Shown here one piece after another: positions 1 to 8,383 of a DNA stretch of 64,000 nt (within the stretch, counting starts at the first letter, position 1; each line of letters opens with the position of its first letter). Both the position numbers and the translations under genes were made by a program. The DNA is from G963665925 sp963676345 (GTDB lineage: Bacteria; Bacillota; Clostridia; Peptostreptococcales; Acidaminobacteraceae), in contig CAXXTS010000006.1 of the NCBI GenBank assembly GCA_963676345.2, forward strand, positions 62,001 through 126,000, read 5' to 3'. The notes under the pieces are model-generated. The model was not told the origin of the DNA, did no database searches, and saw only the letters and a program-made list of their open reading frames with translations.

Positions 1-112
1 TGCCAAGAATGACAAAGAGGATGGTAACGCTGTATCGAATAAGGAAACTCTTGAACCGCTGACCAAAAGGCTTGGTTTCTAGAGATGGAGTAACCGTCGT
101 ATTTTGAGACAT
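1..112 (-). CDS. ABC transporter permease, N-terminal fragment cut by the window edge
   Basis: Reading the minus strand from the ATG at 112-110 gives an open frame that runs off the window, about 37 codons. It begins MSQNTTVTPSLETKPFGQ and becomes hydrophobic near its end (YSVTILFVILG), as expected for the start of a first membrane segment. The start overlaps the stop of the preceding permease (TAATG) and has a strong site GGAGGTGATTC ahead of it. The position, directly after a permease in an ATPase-permease operon, suggests the second permease subunit of the same importer. The family assignment rests on context, because only the N-terminus is visible. Confidence 0.75.
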   Translation of the reverse strand, partial: MSQNTTVTPSLETKPFGQRFKSFLIRYSVTILFVILG

Positions 113-1152
113 TATGAATCACCTCCAACTTTAGTAAGGGCATAGAGAATAATGCCATTTTGCACAATCATGCGCATAACTTCAGACAGGTTGCCGACCT
201 TAATGGCCTCATTGGCAACTGGAAGTGCAACGGTGAGCAGTCCTTGGAAGAGGAATGTACCGATAATAACGTGTGAAATTTTGGCTTTTTGGGCCGAGGC
301 ACCACCAATAAGGACAGCAGCAACAGCTGGAAAGGCCATCATTAAAGGCGCTTGGTAAAGCTGTACAAAGCCGTAACTTTGTGCATAAACAATGATTCCG
401 ATAGAAGCCAGTGCTGTAGACATTACAGAACCAATAATGCGGTAGAAGTCTACGTCAATACCAGAAGCCAGTGCGAATTTTGGATTATCGCCAGAAGCCC
501 GCAAGGCAATGCCCATTTTAGAACGGTTAAAGCTCCATACTAGGCCGCACATGATGAAGAAGAAGAGCAGCAGACCCGTTGGAATGCTTAGTTTGCCAAT
601 ATTAATCATCATGAAGTTGTTCAGTATATTACCAAAGGTCGTATCGAGGGCAATCGTAACACGAAGACCACGACCGATTGGCCACACCATTTCTGGGTGA
701 TTCAGTGGAATAAGAATCCATACGATACTCATAAAGGATACGATTGAGAAGCCTGTATAGGTTGCAACAAGCATTTCTGAACCCTTTATCTTATTGAGCA
801 TAATACCGTATGCGATACCTGCTGCAATGGCGAATGGCATAGAGATGATGATTGCACCCCAAAAGCCAGAAGCACCAACCAGTCCCATTTCTATGGAAAG
901 AACACTCCCCAGAATGCCGCAGATGATGCCTAGTGGCAGGCCAAAGTTGGGACCCAGCCCAGACTGGATAGAAGGAATCATAGCCAATACAAGAATACCA
1001 TTCATACCGAAACGTCTTAGTGTGTCAGAAGACAATGATGCGAAGGGCAGGCCAAGTGAAATTGCTGAAAAACAGAGAAAAATGAAGAAGAGGGAAATAA
1101 TCAGACGCGGAATCCCAACCTTCTTGGTGAAGTCTCTTATTGCTTCATTCAT
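112..1152 (-). CDS. ABC transporter permease (BmpA/simple-sugar importer type)
   Basis: A 346-residue integral membrane protein with about nine hydrophobic segments. It belongs to the branched-chain amino acid/ribose/nucleoside-type permease superfamily (BPD_transp_2), as shown by the GGASAQKAKISHVIIGT segment near residues 280-300, which resembles the EAA-like loop region of these permeases. The start ATG overlaps the stop of the upstream ATPase (ATGA), which implies translational coupling. It would form the membrane pore with the partial permease at the window edge. Substrate is not readable from sequence. The associated binding protein is DUF3798-like, so nucleoside or sugar specificity should not be assumed. 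Confidence 0.85.
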   Translation of the reverse strand: MNEAIRDFTKKVGIPRLIISLFFIFLCFSAISLGLPFASLSSDTLRRFGMNGILVLAMIPSIQSGLGPNFGLPLGIICGILGSVLSIEMGLVGASGFWGAIIISMPFAIAAGIAYGIMLNKIKGSEMLVATYTGFSIVSFMSIVWILIPLNHPEMVWPIGRGLRVTIALDTTFGNILNNFMMINIGKLSIPTGLLLFFFIMCGLVWSFNRSKMGIALRASGDNPKFALASGIDVDFYRIIGSVMSTALASIGIIVYAQSYGFVQLYQAPLMMAFPAVAAVLIGGASAQKAKISHVIIGTFLFQGLLTVALPVANEAIKVGNLSEVMRMIVQNGIILYALTKVGGDS

Positions 1153-2759
1153 GAAATCGCCTCCTCACTCTTCATGTACTTGTGGTATTCCCCAGCCATC
1201 ATCAGACCAAAATCGCGGTCCGGTGCGTCTGGCGCAAGAACGCCTTCAATTTTACCTTCTGTAACGATGGCAATCCGGTCACAAACAGCTCTAAGCTCAG
1301 CGAGCTCGCTTGAGGTGATGATGACGGTCATGCCGAATTCCTTATTGAGTTGAACAAGCAGGTCCAGAACCAGTTTTTTTGCACCGATATCAATCCCGCG
1401 TGTAGGTTCAGAAACAAAGAGCACCTCAGGTTCAAGTGTAAGCGCTCTCGCAACACAGACCTTTTGCTGGTTACCGCCAGAGAGTCTTCGCGTAGGTTGA
1501 GTAGGCCCGGTACATCTGATATCCAGATCTTCAATCATTTTAAGGGCATGTGAACGGATTCGAGAATAGTCAGCCTGACTAAATGGACCGTACTTTTTCA
1601 GGAACTCGTTCTTAATTTGCATGGTTGTGACAACGATATTGTCTTCAATAGAAGAATCAAGTAGAAGGCCAACGCCGCGTCTGTCTTCAGAAACGAAGGA
1701 CAAGCCTTGCTTTAGGGCGTACTTGGTGTCGTTGAGCTTTAGAGGCTTACCTTTAAGCAGCAGATCGCCGCTCGAAGGGTAGAGTCCGCAAACGCCATTT
1801 GCAATCCCAATTTTGCCTTGCCCAGCAAGTCCGCCTATGCCCAGTATTTCCCCTCGGTGAATTTCCAGATTAATACCCTTGACTTCTTCACCAGGCATAT
1901 CGACATGGAAGTCCTTAATTGAGAGGATACTTTCATTGTGGATGGAGTCCCTATTGGACTGTTCCTTTTGAGTTACTTCAACTTTACGACCAACCATGAG
2001 CTCTGCGAGTTCAAGCACGTTGGTTTCTTTTACAGAACGTGTTGCAACCAGCTCGCCATCACGTAAAATGGTGATGTTGTTGGCAGCCTGCATAACCTCA
2101 TCCAGTCTGTGTGTAATAAACAGGATAGATATGCCGGTTTGTGCGAGTTTTTTCATTGCAGCAATCAGGTTGTCAGCTTCAGACTCAGTGAGTACGGCTG
2201 TAGGCTCATCAAAGACCAGAAGCTTGATGCCGAGCTTATCAATTTCTCGGGCTATTTCTATGAACTGCATGTGTCCAACGGGTAGTCCTTGAACCTTAAC
2301 CCATTCATCTATGTTCATGCCCAGTGTGTCCAGGGCTTTTCTTGCGTCTTTATCCATCGTTTTGCGGTCCAAGGTTTCCAGATTTTTATTTCCGAAAATG
2401 GTACTCACAATATTAGGTTTTGTTATCTCACGGTTCAGCTTAATGTTCTCTGTCAGTGTAAAACCGGGTACGAGCATAAACTCCTGGTGCACCATACCGA
2501 TACCAAGTGTCATGGCCTCTTTAGGAGACTTCACTTTAACGGGCTTGTCATCAATAATAACTTCCCCTTCGAATCCGCCAGTGTTGTGTATCACGGGCAT
2601 GCCGAACAGAATGTTCATCAGCGTTGACTTACCAGCGCCGTTCTCTCCAAGCAGAGCATGTATTTCACCTGGTTTAACTTTTAAATCTACACCTTTAAGA
2701 ACGCGATTCCCGTAATATTCCTTAACGATATTGTTCATTTGCAGTGTGTATTCTGCCAT
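1149..2759 (-). CDS. ABC importer ATP-binding protein with two nucleotide-binding domains
   Basis: A double ATPase of the RbsA/YufO type, 536 residues. The first half has a canonical Walker A (GENGAGKST), a signature-like LPVGHMQFIEIAREI and Walker B LLVFDEPTAVLT. The second half has a degenerate Walker A (GLAGQGKIGI), a good signature LSGGNQQKVCVARAL and VLFVSEPTRGID. One competent and one degenerate site is usual for this family. I chose the ATG at 2759 because AAAAGGTGGTG lies just upstream; an in-frame start 11 codons earlier lacks such a site. The stop overlaps the permease start. It energises import of the ligand captured by the lipoprotein encoded upstream. Confidence 0.9.
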   Translation of the reverse strand: MAEYTLQMNNIVKEYYGNRVLKGVDLKVKPGEIHALLGENGAGKSTLMNILFGMPVIHNTGGFEGEVIIDDKPVKVKSPKEAMTLGIGMVHQEFMLVPGFTLTENIKLNREITKPNIVSTIFGNKNLETLDRKTMDKDARKALDTLGMNIDEWVKVQGLPVGHMQFIEIAREIDKLGIKLLVFDEPTAVLTESEADNLIAAMKKLAQTGISILFITHRLDEVMQAANNITILRDGELVATRSVKETNVLELAELMVGRKVEVTQKEQSNRDSIHNESILSIKDFHVDMPGEEVKGINLEIHRGEILGIGGLAGQGKIGIANGVCGLYPSSGDLLLKGKPLKLNDTKYALKQGLSFVSEDRRGVGLLLDSSIEDNIVVTTMQIKNEFLKKYGPFSQADYSRIRSHALKMIEDLDIRCTGPTQPTRRLSGGNQQKVCVARALTLEPEVLFVSEPTRGIDIGAKKLVLDLLVQLNKEFGMTVIITSSELAELRAVCDRIAIVTEGKIEGVLAPDAPDRDFGLMMAGEYHKYMKSEEAIS

Positions 2760-2821
2760 CGGGAAACACCACCTTTTCAAATCTCTCCACACATGATTTA
2801 AATAAAAAGTTTCAATTCCAA

Positions 2822-2858
2822 AATGTAAGGCTGCCCTTTAGATGGGCAACCTCACATA
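2822..2858 (-). terminator. Attenuating hairpin between binding protein and ATPase genes
   Basis: On the minus strand TGTGAGGTTGCCC pairs with GGGCAGCCTTACA around the loop ATCTAAA, with one mismatch and one G-U pair, followed by four T. It lies directly behind the lipoprotein gene and before the ATPase gene. A leaky terminator here would make more binding protein than membrane components, a common arrangement in importers. Confidence 0.6.
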
Positions 2859-2882
2859 TTTTGTTGAGTTTGTCGTTATTTC

Positions 2883-4058
2883 TTAGAAGTCTAGGAAGTC
2901 CATCATAGTCATTAGGTAGTTGTCGTAGTGAACGCCGCTTTCATCAAGCTCGTTTAGAGTTACGTCAACGCCTGCATATGTATTGAACATGTCATTAAGC
3001 GCTTCTTTGTCAACTTTGTTTTCGATTTCGCCGTTTGCCCATGCGAATGCATAGTCAGCAGAACCTTCAACAAACATCATCGCTACAGGAACTGGCCATG
3101 TAGAGAAACGACCTTCGCCGCCTTTTGCTGCAATTTCATTTGTGATTTGCTCAACTGCAAAAGCAACGTCGCCTTTTTTGTCTTCTGGAATCTGGATACC
3201 AAGTGCTGATGGGAAGCCGTGGTATGGAGATGGACAACATGGCTGTGGATAGATAGCGCCCTGATCAAGAGATGCAGAAATCAGTGGAACCTGCATAGAA
3301 CAGTTTGTGCTGAAGAATGCAGTGTCTTTACCGTATTTTTCTACCATTCTTGGAACATCTTCAAGAATAAATTGTTGAGCGCCTGATACACCAGCATCGC
3401 CAGTTGGATCTGGAGCAGTAGCATCAACGAATTCTAGACCAATTTCATCACAAGTTTCTTTCATCAGGTCACGACGTGCTGAAAGCAGTGCGTAAGACAT
3501 GTGACGTGGGAAAGAGTAGTGAACAAATACTTTAGCCCCTTGCTTTTTAGCTTGCTCTGGAATCGTACGACCCATAGTAAGCTCATCCATAGCTAGAACG
3601 ATATCCGCTTTGTCAGCGATCATCTTAGGATCTTCGCCAGGAACGCCAGCGATGATTAGTAGGTCATCACGAAGCTCTTTAACCTTTTCGATTGCTGCAG
3701 ATGTACCAGGTACAGCCTGAACAACAATCAGTGCTTTAACTTCTGGATCAGAAGCCATTGATACAAGGTTTGCAATTGTTGTTTCTTGCTCATCCATGAA
3801 TTTGTCTGGATAAGTCATGATTAAAACGCGGTCTTCACCGTACTTTTTCTGAACATTCTCAGCTGCACGATATTCTTCCTCGTTTTGCGATACAGTACCT
3901 GTCATGATACCGATCTTAAAGCTTGGTGCTTCAGCAGTTTCTTCTGCTGCAGCGTCTGATCCAGTATCCGCTGCTGGCTCTTCAGCTGGTTTTGAACAAC
4001 CTGCTAGCATACCTGCAACCATTACCAGAATCATTAGTAGTGACAATAGTTTTTTCAT
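2883..4058 (-). CDS. DUF3798-like substrate-binding lipoprotein of the ABC importer
   Basis: A 391-residue exported lipoprotein. The N-terminus MKKLLSLLMILVMVAGMLAGC is a type II signal peptide with lipobox LAGC (Cys21), followed by an acidic, Ala-rich linker. The rest has the alternating Rossmann-like pattern of a periplasmic-binding-protein fold: the N-lobe starts FKIGIMTGTVSQNEEEYRAAE and further segments read IIAGVPGEDPKMIADKADIVLAMDE and KGDVAFAVEQITNEIAAKGGEGRF. This resembles the DUF3798 family, whose ligand I do not know. It heads the operon with the double ATPase and two permeases. Start supported by GGAGGGGG. Confidence 0.8.
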   Translation of the reverse strand: MKKLLSLLMILVMVAGMLAGCSKPAEEPAADTGSDAAAEETAEAPSFKIGIMTGTVSQNEEEYRAAENVQKKYGEDRVLIMTYPDKFMDEQETTIANLVSMASDPEVKALIVVQAVPGTSAAIEKVKELRDDLLIIAGVPGEDPKMIADKADIVLAMDELTMGRTIPEQAKKQGAKVFVHYSFPRHMSYALLSARRDLMKETCDEIGLEFVDATAPDPTGDAGVSGAQQFILEDVPRMVEKYGKDTAFFSTNCSMQVPLISASLDQGAIYPQPCCPSPYHGFPSALGIQIPEDKKGDVAFAVEQITNEIAAKGGEGRFSTWPVPVAMMFVEGSADYAFAWANGEIENKVDKEALNDMFNTYAGVDVTLNELDESGVHYDNYLMTMMDFLDF

Positions 4059-4957
4059 GTTTTTCCCCCTCCAATAGGATATTTATAACAACGCACAATG
4101 CGCTATTATCATTTAGCGACCTTCATAAATGTCCCCAACAATTATGAAGATTTCGGGTCTTCAAGCACCAGATATCCATTTTTATAGAGTGCACATATGC
4201 GTAAGCAAATATGCATATAAATTGAAAATTTAGATTATTATGGATATCGAGTGGTGAAAGAGTACTGTTGTGCAATCTGGGAGCGCCTATGAATCCCCCC
4301 GACTTGTGTTATGGTGATGATATATAATTCTGACAATTCAGTCAAGCGAGATGCTGGTATTAAAATACCATACGGTGCATATAAATACACACGTGGTCAT
4401 TTGTTCATATATCGTACGAAATAGGTCTAGACTAGGCAATTTAGTCGCTTTGGGATTTTAACCTACCGTTAGTTAGGGTGAATGTTTACACAAAAAATGA
4501 ATATAGAATTCCATTAAGTGGATTAAGGGACAGAAACAGACAATGTCTAAGTGACAGAAAGAGTCTGCGAAATTGCATAAAATAAGGAAAAAAATCTTCT
4601 TTATGAGACAAAATAATTTCAGTAAAAGGATTGTATTTTTTTTGTTTATATGAAATTGTTACAGAATCGATGCATTTTTATTTAAATATTAAATTTATGT
4701 AATAATTTATATCGAAAACGTTGTGCGATATGGACATATACATTGTAAATAGTGGGTTTTAACATAATAAACTATTTGAATCTTACGGTGTGTAGTGAGC
4801 GTGTTTGTACTGGTTACAAACTGAAAAGTTACAAGCTATTCATAAATAGACCGAAAAGTATTTCGTAAACAACATAAATATGGTGATATATGGATGGGTA
4901 GTAATTACAGGAGACTTTTATTATAATTTAGAAAAAGAAGTTACACGGAGGGGCATT
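4059..4957. other. Long AT-rich divergent intergenic region
   Basis: About 900 bases separate the divergent importer and PucR operons. Apart from the candidate importer promoter I see no convincing gene. A short inverted repeat ATATCG/CGATAT (4709-4714 and 4726-4731) lies about 230 bases before the PucR start and could be a regulator site, but six-base arms are weak evidence. An in-frame upstream extension of the PucR gene to 4880 lacks a ribosome site. Confidence 0.5.
4181..4208 (-). promoter_or_regulatory. Candidate promoter of the DUF3798 importer operon
   Basis: On the minus strand TTGCTT (4208-4203) and TATAAA (4186-4181) are separated by 16 bases, a fair vegetative promoter. Transcription would start near 4174, leaving a leader of about 115 bases before the lipoprotein ATG. 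Confidence 0.4.
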
Positions 4958-6100
4958 ATGTCGGTTCAACTTAAAGAACTGCTGAGTCTTGAAATTCTAA
5001 ATGAGTTCAGTATTGTTGCTGGGCTTGGAGGGCTTACCAGAAAAATTAATAAGGTTGGCATCTTGGATTATGAATTTGGAGATGTAATCAATTCCAATTT
5101 TAAAGAAGGCGAGCTGGTCTTAACCAATTTGATGCTTATTAAAGAAGACATCAGCCAGCTTGAAGATATTGTTCAGCGCTTAATTGATAGTGGGACAGGG
5201 GGCTTGGCAATTAAGAAGCTCTACTTTGACACCTTGCCAGAGTCGGTGGTTCTACTTGCCAATGCGCATGATTTTCCTATTTTCTTTTATCAAACGGTTT
5301 ACTATGAAGACATCATCACTGAGTTGGTTTCTTATATCAACAATGCAGATAAACTCAGCGATCAATTCATTTACATAAAGAAACTCAAGTCAAATACTTT
5401 GGAGGAAAGAGATGTACAGCAAATGGCTTATAAGCTCAATCCTGACTTTAAGCAACATATTTGCGCGGTCATGGTGCGGTGGAAACGCCTATCCGATGCA
5501 GAGGGCTATTCGGCTTATCATGCCAGTCAAATTTTAGGCCAGCATCATATTTGCCTCAAAGAAAATGCAACTATGTACATTTTGATGAGCTTTGATGAAG
5601 CCGATGTGAAAAACAAAGTCATAGAGAATACCATAAGTACCTTGGGGCTGGACGGCAAAAATGCATTTGTAGGCTATTCATCGGTCCAGCCTATTGAGTT
5701 TTCAAATACAGCACTTATTGAAGCTGAGCATGCGAATATTTACCATCAAATGATGGGTTGTCAGAGCTTACAATCATTTGAAACACTGGGGCTCTACCAA
5801 ATACTGATGCCACTTTATAAAGAACCTTATATGGAAGCCCATTATGTGAAAATTGCCGGCCCCATACTGGACTATGATGCACGTCATGGGTCAGACCTTA
5901 TGAAAACAGCAACGGCTTATATTGAGTCAGGCTGCGATATCAAGCAAACGGCGAAGACGCTTTTTCAGCATGGCAACACCATTCGCTACCGGATGGATCG
6001 AATCCGTTCGATTTTGGAAGGGGTCTGTGAAAGTCGATTTGTTGATCAGGAACTAACAATCGCGGTGCGTATCCATAAGCTCAAAACTTTTGCCGGATGA
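4958..6100 (+). CDS. PucR-family transcriptional regulator
   Basis: A 380-residue cytoplasmic regulator. The first 120 residues match a PucR sensory domain (LKELLSLEILNEFSIVAGLG, then VGILDYEFGDVI and ELVLTNLMLI). The middle is a CdaR/GGDEF-like region. The C-terminus carries the PucR helix-turn-helix (DIKQTAKTLFQHGNTIRYRMDRI, about residues 325-350). Such proteins activate purine, amino-acid or sugar-acid utilisation genes. I place the start at the ATG preceded by CGGAGGGG. It is divergent from the DUF3798 importer, a likely target, and leads an operon with a histidine kinase and response regulator. Confidence 0.85.
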   Translation: MSVQLKELLSLEILNEFSIVAGLGGLTRKINKVGILDYEFGDVINSNFKEGELVLTNLMLIKEDISQLEDIVQRLIDSGTGGLAIKKLYFDTLPESVVLLANAHDFPIFFYQTVYYEDIITELVSYINNADKLSDQFIYIKKLKSNTLEERDVQQMAYKLNPDFKQHICAVMVRWKRLSDAEGYSAYHASQILGQHHICLKENATMYILMSFDEADVKNKVIENTISTLGLDGKNAFVGYSSVQPIEFSNTALIEAEHANIYHQMMGCQSLQSFETLGLYQILMPLYKEPYMEAHYVKIAGPILDYDARHGSDLMKTATAYIESGCDIKQTAKTLFQHGNTIRYRMDRIRSILEGVCESRFVDQELTIAVRIHKLKTFAG

Positions 6101-6143
6101 AACTGAAAGGACAGACTTAAAGAATGTGTGGGAGGAGACGGGC

Positions 6144-7406
6144 ATGAGTAGACCGTGGAAGATGATACTGGTCGCGCTGATTATTTCAATTGGGGCTCAG
6201 TTTTCATTGAATTTATTTGTGGATGGCTTTATCATAACGCTGTCGATCATCATTTTGCCTGTTCTGCTTTATAAGAACAAGGAGCTGAATCCCATTTGGA
6301 TTGGGGCGATAACAGCCCTAGTGAGTCCGCTTATCAGAGCACTCATTATGATGACCAGAATTGACAATTTTGGTGCAGTGGTTCAGTTGGTTTATCCGGA
6401 TGTGTCCTTCTATATAACCTATGGTCTGGTCTTTTACATGGTCTACTGGCGGTATAAAGACCAAAACATGACGCGATTTCTTGTTGCGGTCATCTCGAGT
6501 GATTTTCTGTCCAACCTTGTAGAAATGGGGGTTAGAACCCATATTGTAGGGATGGATGATGTCATCCTTAAAGGGCTGGTTTTGATCGCCTTTGGGCGTA
6601 TGCTTGTCGTATTTGGCATAGTGGTTTATTTAAAATGGTACAAGTCCTTCCTAGTGCGCGAGGAGCATGAAATACGCTATCGAAAGCTGATGATGCTAAC
6701 ATCGACATTTAAATCTGAAGAATACTTCATGCAGCAAAACATGATGTATATAGAAGGGATTATGAAAAAATCCTACAATACTTATAAAAGAGCAGAAGCA
6801 GAAGCTGTATCATCAGGGCTTCGAGATGACATACTGGATATTACCAAGGATGTACATGAAATTAAAAAGGATTATATACGTGTGATACAGGGACTTGAGC
6901 AGGGATTTGGGGACCGCCTGCCGCTTGAGAAAATTTTAATATCTGATTTGGTTGAGATACTGGAAATCAACACACATGAGTATATTGAAAGTGTGGGGTT
7001 GGATATCCGCTTCAAGACACGTGTTGATACGACCCGCTATGTGCTTAAGCACTACTATCTCATGTCCATACTCAGAAACTTGGTAAATAATGCAATTGAA
7101 GCCAGTCAAAATGCACTTCATGCTTACATTGAACTGCGTGTGGATGAGGTTGAAGACCACATCCATTTCATGGTTACTGATAATGGTGAGGGGATGGATA
7201 ACGATTTAATGAATTATGTCTTTAATCCGGGCTTTTCCACCAAGTTTGATGAAGGCACAGGAGACATATGCCGTGGCATCGGACTGACGCTGGTGAAATC
7301 TCTGGTTCAAGATACATTTGGGGGCACTGTAGCTGTAGACTCTGTTGTGGGTGAAGGAACAAGGTTTACAGTACGTATTCCGGTAGAAGCTATGGAGGTG
7401 GCGTAA
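6144..7406 (+). CDS. Membrane sensor histidine kinase (GHKL ATPase)
   Basis: A 420-residue sensor with about five hydrophobic segments in its first 170 residues, a linker, a putative phospho-acceptor His238 in VHEIKKDYIRV, and a GHKL ATPase: N-box LRNLVNNAIEAS, G1 DNGEGM, G2 GDICRGIGLTLV and a C-terminal GTRFTVRIP strand. The membrane part resembles 5TM LytS/YcbA-like sensors more than periplasmic PAS sensors. I chose the ATG preceded by GGGAGGAG rather than a TTG 18 codons earlier that overlaps the PucR gene. Its stop overlaps the start of the response regulator gene, its obvious partner. The signal is unknown. Confidence 0.85.
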   Translation: MSRPWKMILVALIISIGAQFSLNLFVDGFIITLSIIILPVLLYKNKELNPIWIGAITALVSPLIRALIMMTRIDNFGAVVQLVYPDVSFYITYGLVFYMVYWRYKDQNMTRFLVAVISSDFLSNLVEMGVRTHIVGMDDVILKGLVLIAFGRMLVVFGIVVYLKWYKSFLVREEHEIRYRKLMMLTSTFKSEEYFMQQNMMYIEGIMKKSYNTYKRAEAEAVSSGLRDDILDITKDVHEIKKDYIRVIQGLEQGFGDRLPLEKILISDLVEILEINTHEYIESVGLDIRFKTRVDTTRYVLKHYYLMSILRNLVNNAIEASQNALHAYIELRVDEVEDHIHFMVTDNGEGMDNDLMNYVFNPGFSTKFDEGTGDICRGIGLTLVKSLVQDTFGGTVAVDSVVGEGTRFTVRIPVEAMEVA

Positions 7407-8266
7407 TGCGTTTCTATATTGTGGATGATGACCCCAATATACTTAAAATACTAGAAGGGGTTATTAAAAAGCATGACTTGGGCACTGTGGTAGGTGTGTC
7501 GACCAGTCCTATAGAAGCATTAAAGGAAGTTAAGGCCTACATGCCTGATATTATACTCGTCGATTACCTCATGCCTGAGATGGATGGTGCGGCTTTTGTA
7601 AGACGGCTTCAAGCGGAAGTGACGGGCTCTTACTTCGTCATTATCTCTCAGGTGTCTGACAAAGGCATGATTGGAGAATCGTATGAAGCAGGTATAGAAT
7701 TTTTCATTCAAAAGCCCATCAATATTATTGAAGTCTGTGGTGTGCTGAAATCTCTCATTGAAAAGATTGAAATGAAACGTGCCCTGGCGCAAATTGGTGG
7801 GGTACTCAATAAGACCCCTGTCGCACCACCGCCGGCTAGTGCTCAGGAACATAGGCAGCGTCACGAGGAGCAAATGCGCCACATATTAGGCAGGTTGGGC
7901 ATATTAGGCGAAAAGGGGTCAAAAGATATTTTAAGCTGTGCGTGCGCTCTAGTTAAGCGCGGGGTGGAATATGGTGTCAGTGACCATCTTAATGACATCT
8001 GCAAAACCCAGGGGCAAAAGCCTAAAATTATGAAGCAGCGTATGCGCAGATCCATACAAAATGCCCTTAGAAATATCGCGACCCTAGGACTGGAAGATTA
8101 TATGAGCGACGCTTTTGTAGACTACTCCGGCACTTTTTTTGATTTTGAAGAGGTTAAGGCAGAAATGGATTTGATTCGAAACAGGCGAGAAAGCGGAGGT
8201 CGCGTCAATGTTTATAAATTTATTGAAGCGCTCATTGCAGTTAGCGACTATGAAATGACACTATAA
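7406..8266 (+). CDS. Response regulator with YcbB/GlnL-type output domain
   Basis: A 286-residue regulator. The receiver domain (residues 1-120) has the acidic pair DDD near residue 8, phosphorylatable Asp53 in ILVDYLMPEMDG and Lys in the FIQKP motif. After a Pro/Ala/Gln-rich linker, the C-terminal half (about 155-285) matches the YcbB domain of Bacillus GlnL-type regulators (VKRGVEYGVSDHLNDICK, then RMRRSIQNALRNIATLGLEDY). GlnK-GlnL in Bacillus control glutamine use; whether that holds here is inference. The start overlaps the kinase stop (TAATG), with GGAGGTG ahead. It could also act on the nearby NhaC/arcBC genes. Confidence 0.85.
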   Translation: MRFYIVDDDPNILKILEGVIKKHDLGTVVGVSTSPIEALKEVKAYMPDIILVDYLMPEMDGAAFVRRLQAEVTGSYFVIISQVSDKGMIGESYEAGIEFFIQKPINIIEVCGVLKSLIEKIEMKRALAQIGGVLNKTPVAPPPASAQEHRQRHEEQMRHILGRLGILGEKGSKDILSCACALVKRGVEYGVSDHLNDICKTQGQKPKIMKQRMRRSIQNALRNIATLGLEDYMSDAFVDYSGTFFDFEEVKAEMDLIRNRRESGGRVNVYKFIEALIAVSDYEMTL

Positions 8267-8383
8267 ATCGAATGAAATGATTAAAAATTCTAAAAATTCA
8301 AAAAATATTTGAAGCCTCATGAAGCGCTATGAAGCATTTTGAATCTTCCCTTTACACTGAGTACACAAAGGGGGGATTTTTTT

